Virus record (IMG/VR): IMGVR_UViG_3300020421_002402
Span: 1 to 64,000 of that record
Source of the DNA: a virus
Direction: 5' to 3' (one strand)
Length of the DNA: 64,000 bases
The notes under the pieces are model-generated. The model was not told the origin of the DNA. It searched no databases and saw nothing but the letters and a program-made list of their open reading frames with translations. The position numbers and the translations under genes are program-made. How positions within the stretch are numbered: position 1 is the stretch's first letter; every line of letters starts with the position of its first letter. Below are positions 9,732-19,189 of this stretch, in pieces.

Positions 9732-11012
9732 ATGAAAATTGCAAACTTTAATCAAACACCTTTGGATAGAATCAAAAAAATGAATAACTATCTTAAGGAA
9801 AATCATGGTGTTAAAGTTACTGGCTTTCATACAAAAAGCAAACTAGAAACAGTTCGTGAAAAAGCAGAAATGCATGTAGTCAGACTTAGAAACACTAACA
9901 AAAAATTTAATATTGATCCTGAATACGCAAAGTATTTAGGTGTCAGAGATGTCATAGACACAATGCTTGAAGAAGGCGTATATGCTGATAGTCCAGCATT
10001 GGAAGGCATGAGACAAGAACTTAATGCAGAAGTACAAGGCTTAATGGACAGTGGATATACTGTTGAAGAAGCATGTTCAGAATGCATGAATAGATACAGA
10101 CAAGACTCCCGATTTGCATATGATGATGAATTTGTTTTACCGATAGTGATTAAAGCCGCAAAAGCATACGAGTCAAGTTGCAATAGAGAATCTATTGAAT
10201 CTGATATTAATGAACCTGTGTTAAGAGAACTTGCAAAAGAAGTTGGCATAGATTTAGAAACTGTTGAAAACTATGATGCTATTGAAGAAAAACTTGGAAC
10301 ATTCGCAGACATAACTGGAAAAAGTAGAGATGCAGTTGTAGGTTTCTTAAATGGTTTAGAATTAGACAGCATTACTCCAGGTATCCAAATGTTTGGTGCA
10401 AAAATTGGTGAGCAAAACAAGTTCACAGGTGCTAGACAAGATGCTATTGAAAAAGGCGACAAAGAGTTTGAAGTAGATGGCAAAACTTTTAAAGTATCAG
10501 GCGATACAAAAGATGAAAAAGAACAAGCAAAAGAAAGTATGTTTGATGACATAGTAGATGACATGATTGCAGAAGAAGTTGAAGTTGAACAAGCAGAAGT
10601 TGTTATGGCAATTAGAGCATTAGCAGACGATGTACAAAATCACATTGAAAGAATTGGTCGTATGGTAAATGAAGACATTCCTGCAATAGCAGACCAAATG
10701 GTTGCTGAGTTTGGAGTTGACCAAGCATCACAAATTAAAGACCAAATGGAACAGGCTCTTCAAATACTATTAGATGCTAACAAAGTTGGTAAAGATGGTG
10801 TTGATGCAGTTGTTGGACAATTAACAGGAATGGGTTCACTAGCAGACGCAGGTGCCCCAATGGATGCTCCAGTTGATGCTGAAGTACCAGTTGATGCTCC
10901 AGTTGATAATGTACCAGCCGCGGCAGGACCTGAAGAAGAACCACTAGGTAGAGCGGAAGTAGAACCAGCAGGTGAAGTTCCAGCAGATCCAGTAGTCGAC
11001 GCAGGAGTTTAA
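9732..11012 (+). CDS. Virion-associated structural protein, likely
   Basis: 426 residues, acidic and largely helical, with no transmembrane segment. The C-terminal 75 residues are a low-complexity alanine/proline/aspartate/valine tail with repeated VDAPVDAEVPVDAPVD-type units. The section VMAIRALADDVQNHIERIGR with its conserved surroundings is of a type I associate with marine T4-like virion proteins. It is expressed from a late promoter with a leader shared with the fibre-like gene at 13706. A precise virion position cannot be assigned. Confidence 0.55.
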   Translation: MKIANFNQTPLDRIKKMNNYLKENHGVKVTGFHTKSKLETVREKAEMHVVRLRNTNKKFNIDPEYAKYLGVRDVIDTMLEEGVYADSPALEGMRQELNAEVQGLMDSGYTVEEACSECMNRYRQDSRFAYDDEFVLPIVIKAAKAYESSCNRESIESDINEPVLRELAKEVGIDLETVENYDAIEEKLGTFADITGKSRDAVVGFLNGLELDSITPGIQMFGAKIGEQNKFTGARQDAIEKGDKEFEVDGKTFKVSGDTKDEKEQAKESMFDDIVDDMIAEEVEVEQAEVVMAIRALADDVQNHIERIGRMVNEDIPAIADQMVAEFGVDQASQIKDQMEQALQILLDANKVGKDGVDAVVGQLTGMGSLADAGAPMDAPVDAEVPVDAPVDNVPAAAGPEEEPLGRAEVEPAGEVPADPVVDAGV

Positions 11013-11014
11013 AC

Positions 11015-11377
11015 ATGAAAATAGCCGAAGTATTTCTACTGGAGGCATATTTTGATGAACTTGAACTAGCAGTCAAAGATAGGTTTGCACAATTTTTAGG
11101 ATCAGACGTAAACGAAATCCCCACAGAAGAATTTAGAAAGTCTTTAGCACTTGATGGTTTTCTGTTGAGTTTTGAAGAACTAAAATCTGCATTAGAAAAA
11201 ATGGATGTAGTAAATGCTATAGACAAAGACTCTATTACACCAAAAGGTAAAATACCAAACGATATGGCAGAACCTGAGGACGCAGGTCCAGAAGGCGAAG
11301 AAGAAACAGGTACTGATGTGACCGCAATGGCACAAGACCAGGCATTAGATGCCGTAAAAGAACCTGGACTAGTATAA
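11015..11377 (+). CDS. Small phage protein following the structural gene, function unknown
   Basis: 120 residues; the first half is helical and the second is acidic and low complexity (EPEDAGPEGEEETGTD). It starts two bases after the previous stop and is therefore probably co-expressed. The opening MKIAEVFLLEAYFDELELA resembles the MKI-type openings of other late proteins here. No family recognised. Confidence 0.6.
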   Translation: MKIAEVFLLEAYFDELELAVKDRFAQFLGSDVNEIPTEEFRKSLALDGFLLSFEELKSALEKMDVVNAIDKDSITPKGKIPNDMAEPEDAGPEGEEETGTDVTAMAQDQALDAVKEPGLV

Positions 11378-11384
11378 CCCACAA

Positions 11385-11391
11385 ATAAATA
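11385..11391 (+). promoter_or_regulatory. T4-like late promoter element, 12 nt before ATG
   Basis: ATAAATA with its first A exactly 12 nt upstream of the ATG at 11397, the same geometry as at 8797, 20650, 26046, 27766, 33046 and 49434. Confidence 0.65.
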
Positions 11392-11396
11392 CTTGC

Positions 11397-12053
11397 ATGG
11401 AAATAGAATCCTTAATGGAGAATATTGTTAATCGTGCCACAGTATATGAAAGACATGTTCCACACAAAGAGTTTTTTACTGATACTTCAGGTACAGTAGA
11501 ATACACACTTAACAGTCTTTGGCACCGAGATGTTGAATTAGACAGTTTTAATAACGGTTTTAATTTAGCAGTTGGTTGCAGTCATACATTTGGACTAGGC
11601 GTAAATAATCCTTGGCCCTCTTATTTTGAAAACACATACAATGCTGGAGTACCTGGTGCTACTGTATATGATATGATAGATATAGCATTTTCAATATATG
11701 AACAAAAAAGATTTAATAGACTATTGTTCTTTGCACCTCATGGTGAAAGAATGATTATTTTTAAAAATGGCAAACAAGATGCACTTATGCCTTATAGTAA
11801 ACATTTTGAAGAATTTAAAAGTATTGACTTAGATACAAAAATGTACTATAATAGTAGGTCAGTTAATCATTTATTAGCATTTTGCAAATCTGAAAACATT
11901 GACCTGCAAATTTTTAATAATAACAGTATAGGATTTTTAAAAGAGCATAAAGATTTAATCGTAGACAAAGGCGCAGACGGCGTTCATTATGGCGAAGAAA
12001 CTCATAAAAATTTTGCAGGAATATTTGATGTTAAAAGAAAAGATACAATATAA
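11397..12053 (+). CDS. SGNH/GDSL-like hydrolase fold protein
   Basis: 218 residues. It has an AVGCSHTFGLG motif near residue 60, matching block I of SGNH esterases (nucleophile Ser), and a late DGVHYGEETHKNFA segment, matching the Asp-x-x-His block. Phages of this group often carry such proteins, possibly for esterase action on host surface glycans. Substrate unknown. It is preceded by a late promoter placed 12 nt before the ATG, with no Shine-Dalgarno site between. Confidence 0.65.
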   Translation: MEIESLMENIVNRATVYERHVPHKEFFTDTSGTVEYTLNSLWHRDVELDSFNNGFNLAVGCSHTFGLGVNNPWPSYFENTYNAGVPGATVYDMIDIAFSIYEQKRFNRLLFFAPHGERMIIFKNGKQDALMPYSKHFEEFKSIDLDTKMYYNSRSVNHLLAFCKSENIDLQIFNNNSIGFLKEHKDLIVDKGADGVHYGEETHKNFAGIFDVKRKDTI

Positions 12054-12696
12054 AAAGTTAGAAAGAGTTACGACTGCGGCAGGCAGAAAGTACGTTGGAG
12101 ATGACGGAATACCAGTTCCAAGTGTAACAACTGTATTGGATAAAACTTCTGATAAAACTGCCTTAATTGCATGGCGTAAAAGAGTTGGTGAACAAGAAGC
12201 AAATCGTGTAAGTAAAGAAAGTGCAGGACTTGGCACAAAAGTTCACAATGCAATAGAAAAATATATACTTGGAGAAGAAGTTACTTTTGGTAATAACATG
12301 GTTAGTGTTATGGCTAAAGATATGAGTGAACTCATGATTAACGAAGGCTTTACAAATATAGATGAAGTATGGGGTACAGAAGTTGGACTAATTGCACCAG
12401 GACTTTATGCAGGTACTACTGATTGTGTTGGAATGCATAATGGTGAAGAAGCAATCATAGATTTTAAAACAAGTAAAAAGATTAAAAAAGAAGAGTGGAT
12501 TGAAGATTATTATTTACAATGTTGTGCTTATGCATTAGCACATAATGAAATGTACAATACCAATATTAAAAAAGGTGTTATACTTATGGTGAGTAGAGAT
12601 GTTAAACTAAAAGAGTTTGTTATAGAAGGAGCAAGATTTGAAATGTATTGCGACCTTTGGACACAACGATTAGAAGAGTACTATGCAAGTCTATGA
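12028..12696 (+). CDS. PD-(D/E)XK exonuclease, Cas4/RecB-like
   Basis: 222 residues from the ATG at 12028, which has an AGGA ribosome site eight bases upstream; an earlier ATG at 11989 would add 13 residues and enlarge the overlap with the SGNH gene. The core is recognisable: LGTKVHNAIEKYI, then GLYAGTTDCVGMHNGEEAIIDFKTSKK with the Asp, Asp-Phe-Lys catalytic pattern, then YYLQCCAYALAH (QhxxY-type motif). This is the RecB-like nuclease family found in marine T4-like phages, probably for recombination or DNA processing. Confidence 0.8.
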   Translation: MLKEKIQYKKLERVTTAAGRKYVGDDGIPVPSVTTVLDKTSDKTALIAWRKRVGEQEANRVSKESAGLGTKVHNAIEKYILGEEVTFGNNMVSVMAKDMSELMINEGFTNIDEVWGTEVGLIAPGLYAGTTDCVGMHNGEEAIIDFKTSKKIKKEEWIEDYYLQCCAYALAHNEMYNTNIKKGVILMVSRDVKLKEFVIEGARFEMYCDLWTQRLEEYYASL

Positions 12697-13672
12697 ATCT
12701 AAGCAATGGAATCTTAAAAATTATCCTGTTGCAAAAATAGGATTAGAACATTTCGAATTGGTCACTGAAAACATTAGTGGCGGTACAATTATTAAAAACA
12801 AATTTTTAACTGTAGATCCATCTACAAAAGCATTAATGGCTCCTGGTCAACTAGTACAAAAAGGTGGACCACTTACAAGTGATGCTTTAGGTGAAGTAAT
12901 TGAAACAGATAGAGATGATTTAGATGTTGGTGACATTATTGTACACAAAGGCGGGTGGAGAGAATATCATGCATTAGGAAAAGATGAGTGGTGTTTAAAA
13001 GTTCCAGATACTTCTATTGATTTAACATATTATTTGAGTGTGTTAGGTTCAACTGCCAGAACTGCATTTGTAGGTGCTACAGAAGTTTTAAAATTAAAAG
13101 AAGGAATGAATGTAGGCATAAGTGGTGTATCAGGTGCAGTAGGATTATCTATTGCTCAAATGGCAAAACTAGAAGGCTGTAATGTATTAGGATATACTAG
13201 TTCTTTGGAAAAAGCAAATTGGATAAAAGACAACATTGGTATAGAAGTGATAGTTTCTAAAGGCTTATCTCATGCACAATTATCAGAAGAAACATTCAAA
13301 GTTTTTCCAGATGGGTTAGATGCCTATCAAGAGCATGTAGATAATACTCATTTGTTTAATGCTATTATGTGTTTAAAGCCAAACAGTACAATAGCACTAT
13401 GTGGACTTATGAGAACGTATAATGGCCCAATTGCACCAGGTCCAAATTTAACAATGTCTATATGGAAAAACATTAATATACAAGGATTTTTCATTGCAAA
13501 TTATCCTAAAGAACTAACACAAGACAAATTTTTTCAATATATGAGTCAAAAATTACCTCATTTTAAATGGAAACAAAGCACAATAGACGGTATAGAAAAC
13601 ATGGATAGTGCTTTTGTGGACATGTTTCAAAATTTTGACAAAGGTAAAATCATAATAAACTTGCAAAAGTGA
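12683..13672 (+). CDS. CurA-like NADPH-dependent oxidoreductase (zinc-independent MDR family)
   Basis: 329 residues. It follows the medium-chain dehydrogenase/reductase plan of curcumin/prostaglandin reductases: an FLTVDPSTKALM segment like the SVDPYMRGRM block, and a cofactor loop SGVSGAVGLSIAQMAK. DAYQEHVDN replaces the usual Asp-x-Tyr-x-Glu-Asn-Val-Gly block. These enzymes reduce double bonds of alpha,beta-unsaturated carbonyls, including lipid-peroxidation products. It overlaps the nuclease gene by 14 nt. Uncommon in phages; with the SOD nearby, a detoxifying role is a reasonable guess. Confidence 0.75.
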   Translation: MQVYESKQWNLKNYPVAKIGLEHFELVTENISGGTIIKNKFLTVDPSTKALMAPGQLVQKGGPLTSDALGEVIETDRDDLDVGDIIVHKGGWREYHALGKDEWCLKVPDTSIDLTYYLSVLGSTARTAFVGATEVLKLKEGMNVGISGVSGAVGLSIAQMAKLEGCNVLGYTSSLEKANWIKDNIGIEVIVSKGLSHAQLSEETFKVFPDGLDAYQEHVDNTHLFNAIMCLKPNSTIALCGLMRTYNGPIAPGPNLTMSIWKNINIQGFFIANYPKELTQDKFFQYMSQKLPHFKWKQSTIDGIENMDSAFVDMFQNFDKGKIIINLQK

Positions 13673-13678
13673 TAAATA
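13672..13678 (+). promoter_or_regulatory. T4-like late promoter element with leader
   Basis: ATAAATA 34 nt upstream of the GTG start at 13706; bases 13671-13689 repeat 9691-9709 exactly. A ribosome site atcggag lies before the start. Confidence 0.65.
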
Positions 13679-13705
13679 CAATTAACAAAGATATCGGAGT
13701 TAGTT

Positions 13706-16375
13706 GTGGCAACATCAGATGATGCAAATTTAAAAGTAATAATAAGCAGAATACAACAAAGGAGAGGACTTAAACAAGACTTACCTCAGCCTTTGCGACC
13801 TGGCGAAATCGGTTTTGCTACTGACAGTAGACAAGTTTATATTGGAGCCGATACGGCAGACACAATTAGTAAAACTTACAACAAGTCAGTGTTTTTAGAA
13901 AACACACTTGGTTCACAAGCAAGAACTTTATCTTTAGCAAACAATCAAATTATTAAATTTACAGTACCTCATATTAGATTTCCAAAAGGTTCATCTACAT
14001 TTGACGGTGTTAGTAAAAGTCAATCTTGGACTGCTAATACAAATATTACTTTAAACTCAGGAATAGTTGATGGTAATGGTAATACTATAACAAGAGGTGT
14101 ATTTGATGCTAATGTTTCAGGTAACGATTTTGTTAAACATAACCAAACAGGCGTAGCCTTTGATGCAGATGATGTTACAGTTTTAATTGATGGTGTAAAA
14201 CAGAGTGGTGACAGTAGTGGTACTGGAGCGATTGTAAATACATCTTTTGATTTTAATTTTGTATCAGGATTTAATTCTAATAGTGACCACAGCATATTTT
14301 TTAGAACTCCACCTACAAATTCACAAGACGTAGCAATTACATATTATGGTAATTCACATGTTAACCACACAATATCTAACACAGTTATTGCCAGCGGAGC
14401 CGCAGTTACAGGTTTCCATGCTAACATGTCAATACCAAGTTACAGATATCTTAATTCAGAATACATAGTGGTAAATGAACAAATTGGTACAGGATTCATT
14501 GGACTTGAAACAAAACATATTGATGTTGTTGCAGAAGGACAAGGTGTTGCCAATGTTGCAAACATTTCACTAGGAAAAGTAGTAGCAGTAAAAGACAGTC
14601 AAGATCCAAGTTTATTCTCAGTTGATGCATCTTCAGGAAATGTGTATGCTGGTATATCAGCAAACGCAACAGTGGCATCAGGAGAAATTACAGTTGATAT
14701 GGGTGCTGATTCTTTGGTACTTACAAAGTATGATACTGCAAATATTGATTACTCTGCAGGCTATAATAGTTATGTATGGTTTGAAGGTAAATCACAAGGC
14801 GGAAGTTTTTCTGTAGTAAATACTCCTCATTATTTGCATAGGAAATTATTACCTATAAAAGCAAATAGTACAGGAACAAGTTTTACAATTGATGTACCGG
14901 CAAATACTTTCCAAACTGCAAGAGCAGTTACAACAGGAATTCAATCAAGTGGTACTGTTACAGTAACAGGTAATGTTGATGGATTAAGCACAAATGATTT
15001 TGTAAAATTTATTGGCAGTAACAATACACAATTTAATGATACTGATAGCATTTATCAAGTACAATCAGTTGGAACTGGAAACTTTACAGTAACAGAACCA
15101 AGTGTTACAGTTGCTATTGCAGATAATTTAGATTACATAAACTATGGTACTGACAATACAGGTGCTAATGTACAGATATTCAGTGCTAATCATGGAATGC
15201 CTGGAACAACAAATGTTACATTTGATACAGCAGTAGGTGGTATTAGTGCAAGTACAGATACTGATATATTAGGAACACCTGCACAAAACACATTCTTTAT
15301 TCCAGTTAGTTCGGCTGTAACGGCTAACGTAACAGGTAATGCAAGTCCTGTGTTAAGTAACATTGTATTAGCAGATGGACTTACAGTAACAACAGGTTAC
15401 ATGTTAGATTTATCTGGTAAAACTACATTAAGTGGTGCAATAGGTGAAATTAATAGTAAGCAACAATGGATTAGGATGAGTCTTAAACCAGATGTAAATG
15501 ATGAAGCCTACATTTATAGTAATGACCAATCACAATATAGATTATTTGATGATCCACAAGCAGATACAAATACGTGGAATGCTATGGGTATATTACCAGG
15601 TTATTACACAAGAGCAAGTCATACAGTAAAAGCAAAATTAGAAACATGGTTCAAACGTGTACTAGCAGACGAAAAAGTTAATATCATTAGTAATGCTTTT
15701 ATTAATGATGTATATGGTACTGAAACATTTGACACTTACGGTATTTCTTTAGATACAACAAATGCTGAAATAGATTTTACAAGTAGTGATGAAGCAGGTA
15801 ACTTTGCAGAACTAGTAAATAAACTTTACTTTAAATCTTCTAATCCAGATAAAAGAGGACTTGCTACAATAAAAACAAACATTGAACTTTTAACAACAGC
15901 ATCACAAGAAGCAGGACAAAGTGTAAGTACATTTACACAACCTCAACAATTAACAATAGGTTCTAACAGTAATGTATTGCTTACAGCACTAGGCACAGAC
16001 ACCAGTGTTTACGATACAGTATTTGTAGATTATTCTCTAACAGGACAAACTTTAGACCCTAACGATTCAAATATAACATTGTTCTATAATAGAGTTGGTA
16101 CAATGAGTTACATTGGAAATCAAAATGCAGACAGGTTTGATGCTGGTAACGGTAGCATACAATCTAATGGAGCAGTTACAATACAAGACATTTCATCTGA
16201 AATCACAGACACTTCTAACATAAGTGGTAATGTTACTACTGTATCAGGAAATATACAATTTAATGCAAGTATGGCACCAGGTTCTAATACTGTAAACATA
16301 ACTGCAAATAATACTATACAACCTGCTACAAGTAATGTAGTAATGAAATACATTGTTAGAAGATGGAAATCTTAA
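13706..16375 (+). CDS. Long fibre-like virion protein
   Basis: 889 residues with a GTG start chosen for its upstream cggag ribosome site. The N-terminal region (about residues 14-55) has IQQRRGLKQDLPQPLRPGEI followed by GFATDSRQVYIG, a pattern seen at the start of many phage fibre and appendage proteins. The rest is rich in Thr, Ser, Asn, Gly and Val with short beta-strand repeats, as expected for a trimeric fibre. It probably forms part of the virion surface; the receptor is unknown. The next gene starts just downstream. Confidence 0.7.
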   Translation: MATSDDANLKVIISRIQQRRGLKQDLPQPLRPGEIGFATDSRQVYIGADTADTISKTYNKSVFLENTLGSQARTLSLANNQIIKFTVPHIRFPKGSSTFDGVSKSQSWTANTNITLNSGIVDGNGNTITRGVFDANVSGNDFVKHNQTGVAFDADDVTVLIDGVKQSGDSSGTGAIVNTSFDFNFVSGFNSNSDHSIFFRTPPTNSQDVAITYYGNSHVNHTISNTVIASGAAVTGFHANMSIPSYRYLNSEYIVVNEQIGTGFIGLETKHIDVVAEGQGVANVANISLGKVVAVKDSQDPSLFSVDASSGNVYAGISANATVASGEITVDMGADSLVLTKYDTANIDYSAGYNSYVWFEGKSQGGSFSVVNTPHYLHRKLLPIKANSTGTSFTIDVPANTFQTARAVTTGIQSSGTVTVTGNVDGLSTNDFVKFIGSNNTQFNDTDSIYQVQSVGTGNFTVTEPSVTVAIADNLDYINYGTDNTGANVQIFSANHGMPGTTNVTFDTAVGGISASTDTDILGTPAQNTFFIPVSSAVTANVTGNASPVLSNIVLADGLTVTTGYMLDLSGKTTLSGAIGEINSKQQWIRMSLKPDVNDEAYIYSNDQSQYRLFDDPQADTNTWNAMGILPGYYTRASHTVKAKLETWFKRVLADEKVNIISNAFINDVYGTETFDTYGISLDTTNAEIDFTSSDEAGNFAELVNKLYFKSSNPDKRGLATIKTNIELLTTASQEAGQSVSTFTQPQQLTIGSNSNVLLTALGTDTSVYDTVFVDYSLTGQTLDPNDSNITLFYNRVGTMSYIGNQNADRFDAGNGSIQSNGAVTIQDISSEITDTSNISGNVTTVSGNIQFNASMAPGSNTVNITANNTIQPATSNVVMKYIVRRWKS

Positions 16376-16385
16376 GAATAAAAAA

Positions 16386-16811
16386 ATGTTCGAACAACAC
16401 ACAACGGCAGAAAGCCGTATTATCCAGTGGCGAAAACTAAGACAGAATTCTAAAACAGAACAGGACGTTTTAGACCAGTTTGCCAAGATAAAAATCCTAC
16501 CTAGATACCTAGATTATTGGACTCCCAAAACCTGGCCCAATCCTTTCGTTATAGTAGAAGAAGGGTACTTTTGTGCAACAGGAATAGCCATTCTTTTGTA
16601 CCAAACTTTAGGGCATTTAAAATTCCTTAATCCAGCCGAAACTCAGTGGAAAGTGATAAGTAATCATGTTACAGGAAACGACGGTGCAGTTTTTATAACA
16701 AATGGGAGAATGTATAACTTAAATCCAGGGCACTCAGTATCTCTTACTGAAGCAAAAGATTTGCATATTACATTGATAGATTATAAAGATTTATTCCTAC
16801 CTTTAATTTAA
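16386..16811 (+). CDS. Conserved phage protein, function unknown
   Basis: 141 residues from the ATG at 16386; an in-frame ATG at 16353 would overlap the fibre gene and is less likely. It has a mixed alpha/beta composition with many aromatic residues (FVIVEEGYFCATG, YLDYWTPKTWPNP). I recognise no domain. It ends directly before the nrdA promoter, so it probably closes the preceding late unit. Confidence 0.6.
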   Translation: MFEQHTTAESRIIQWRKLRQNSKTEQDVLDQFAKIKILPRYLDYWTPKTWPNPFVIVEEGYFCATGIAILLYQTLGHLKFLNPAETQWKVISNHVTGNDGAVFITNGRMYNLNPGHSVSLTEAKDLHITLIDYKDLFLPLI

Positions 16812-16840
16812 TTGACAACTTCAATTTTCTGTTGTATAAT
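16812..16840 (+). promoter_or_regulatory. Sigma70-type promoter for nrdAB
   Basis: TTGACA at 16812-16817 and TATAAT at 16835-16840, spaced 17 nt, both matching consensus. The leader to the ATG at 16883 is about 35 nt. It would allow early expression by host polymerase. Confidence 0.85.
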
Positions 16841-16882
16841 GTCAGTTAAACTTATAACATAGATACAAATACGGATAAACAC

Positions 16883-19189
16883 ATGCAAGTACAGAAAAGA
16901 GATGGGCGACTAGAAGATATTAACATCGATAAATTACACAAAGTCGTCATGTATGCCTGTGAAGACATAACTGGAGTAAGTGCTTCACAAGTTGAAATAA
17001 ATTCACAAATTCAATTCTACGATAAAATCAGTTCAGAAGATATTCAAGAAACAATTATTAAAAGTGCGGCTGACCTTATCAGTGAAGAAACACCAAACTA
17101 TCAATATGTAGCAGGACGTCTAATCAATTATCATTTGCGTAAAATGGTATACGGAACATTCGAACCACCTTGCTTATGTGATATTGTACAAGACAATATA
17201 GATGCAGGATTTTATGATTCTGAATTTACAGACTTGTTTACTAAAGATGAAATTAACGAATTACAAAGTTTTATAGACCATAGCAGAGATGAATATTTAA
17301 CTTATGCGGCTATGGAACAATTCCGTGGAAAGTACCTAGTACAAAATAGAGCAACAGGTGAAATATTTGAAACACCACAAGTTGCATACATGATGATTGC
17401 CGCAACATTGTTTGCAAAATATCCTGCTGACAAAAGAATGAAATACATTAAAGACTACTATGATGCAATTAGTAAGTTTTTAATTAGTTTGCCTACACCT
17501 GTAATGGCAGGTGTGAGAACACCACAAAGACAATTTAGCAGTTGTGTATTAATTGAAACAGATGATAGTTTAGATAGTATCAATGCAACAAGTAGCAGTA
17601 TAGTAAAATATGTGAGCCAAAAAGCAGGTATTGGAATTGGAGCAGGCAGAATAAGAGCAATTGGTTCTAAGATTAGGAGTGGAGACGCAACTCACACAGG
17701 AGTTATTCCCTTCTATAAATTATTCCAGTCTGCTGTAAAAAGTTGTTCACAAGGTGGTGTTAGAGGCGGAGCGGCTACACTATACTATCCAATTTGGCAC
17801 TTAGAAATTGAAGATATGTTAGTGCTTAAAAATAACAAAGGAACAGAAGACAATAGAGTACGTCATATGGACTATGGTGTACAGTTTAACAAATTAATGT
17901 ATGAAAGATTATTAGCAGGTGAAAACATCACATTATTCTCCCCACATGATGTTCCTGAAGTTTATGATGCTTTCTTTTCTGACCAGGATAAGTTTAAAGA
18001 AGTTTACGAAGCGGCAGAAAGAAAAACCAGCATTAGGAAAAAATCAATACCAGCAGTAGAACTTTTCAGTAACTTTGTTCAAGAAAGAAAAGACACTGGT
18101 AGAATTTATTTAATGAATGTTGACCATGCAAACACACATGGTTCTTTTATTGAGGACGTTGCCCCAATTAAACAAAGTAATTTATGTTGTGAAATTGACT
18201 TACCAACTAAACCTTTAACAAATATAGAAGATCCTAATGGTGAAATAAGTCTATGTACTTTGAGTGCAGTCAATTGGGGTGCCATTAAAAGTTTAGAGCA
18301 AATGGAAAAAGTATGCGACTTGGCTGTTAGAGCATTAGATGAATTATTAGATTATCAAGAATATCCTATTGAAGCGGCAAGACGTAGTACAATGAATAGA
18401 CGCCCATTAGGAATTGGTATTATTAATTTTGCATATTGGATGGCAAAAAATGATAGCACATATCAAGAACCAAACTTAGATATGGTAGACACTTGGACTG
18501 AAGCATGGAGTTATTACTTAATTAAAGCAAGTGCCGATTTGGCAGTAGAGAAAGGTGCATGTCCTAAGTCCAATGAAACTAAATACAGTTTGGGTATTAC
18601 TCCTAATCAAACATACAAAAAAGATGTTGACGAATTAGTGAAACATCAAGAACGTGCAGATTGGGAAAGTTTAAGAAAACAATTAAAAGAAACAGGTATT
18701 AGAAATAGTACACTAATGGCATTGATGCCTGCTGAAACATCAGCACAGATTAGTAACAGTACAAATGGTATTGAACCGCCAAGAAGTTATGTTAGTATTA
18801 AGCAAAGCAAACATGGTGTGTTAAAGCAAGTAGTACCTGGCTTCCCAAGATTAAAAAACAAGTATGATTTACTTTGGGACCAAAAGTCACCAGAGGGTTA
18901 TTTAAAGATTATGGCAATCCTACAAAAGTACATTGACCAAGGTATTTCGGTAAATACGTCATACAATCCAGAACACTTTGAAGATGAGAAAGTGCCTATG
19001 AGTATGTTGTTACAACACCTAGTAATGTTTTATAAATATGGTGGTAAACAATTATACTATAATAACACTCACGATGGACAAGGTGAGATTGATATAAACA
19101 AAGAAGAAACTGCTCAGGTGCAGTTTATAGAATCAAGTAATGTTTCTCCATTACTTGAAGATGATGATTGCGAGAGTTGTAAAATTTAA
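16883..19189 (+). CDS. nrdA: Ribonucleoside-diphosphate reductase, class Ia large subunit
   Basis: 768 residues, full length. It reduces ribonucleoside diphosphates to deoxynucleotides, supplying phage DNA synthesis. The N-terminus (VQKRDGRLEDINIDKLHKVV) is an ATP-cone allosteric domain. Active-site cysteines are visible in QFSSCVLIE, SNLCCEIDLP and ISLCTLSAVN, and the C-terminal CESCKI holds the redox-active Cys pair that is re-reduced by thioredoxin or glutaredoxin. The stop touches the nrdB ATG (TAATG). It is transcribed from its own strong sigma70-type promoter. Confidence 0.96.
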   Translation: MQVQKRDGRLEDINIDKLHKVVMYACEDITGVSASQVEINSQIQFYDKISSEDIQETIIKSAADLISEETPNYQYVAGRLINYHLRKMVYGTFEPPCLCDIVQDNIDAGFYDSEFTDLFTKDEINELQSFIDHSRDEYLTYAAMEQFRGKYLVQNRATGEIFETPQVAYMMIAATLFAKYPADKRMKYIKDYYDAISKFLISLPTPVMAGVRTPQRQFSSCVLIETDDSLDSINATSSSIVKYVSQKAGIGIGAGRIRAIGSKIRSGDATHTGVIPFYKLFQSAVKSCSQGGVRGGAATLYYPIWHLEIEDMLVLKNNKGTEDNRVRHMDYGVQFNKLMYERLLAGENITLFSPHDVPEVYDAFFSDQDKFKEVYEAAERKTSIRKKSIPAVELFSNFVQERKDTGRIYLMNVDHANTHGSFIEDVAPIKQSNLCCEIDLPTKPLTNIEDPNGEISLCTLSAVNWGAIKSLEQMEKVCDLAVRALDELLDYQEYPIEAARRSTMNRRPLGIGIINFAYWMAKNDSTYQEPNLDMVDTWTEAWSYYLIKASADLAVEKGACPKSNETKYSLGITPNQTYKKDVDELVKHQERADWESLRKQLKETGIRNSTLMALMPAETSAQISNSTNGIEPPRSYVSIKQSKHGVLKQVVPGFPRLKNKYDLLWDQKSPEGYLKIMAILQKYIDQGISVNTSYNPEHFEDEKVPMSMLLQHLVMFYKYGGKQLYYNNTHDGQGEIDINKEETAQVQFIESSNVSPLLEDDDCESCKI

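Noticed and set aside
9827-11382. Several minus-strand frames of 97-201 codons
   Set aside because: Shadows of the structural gene at 9732 and its neighbour, with no start signals.
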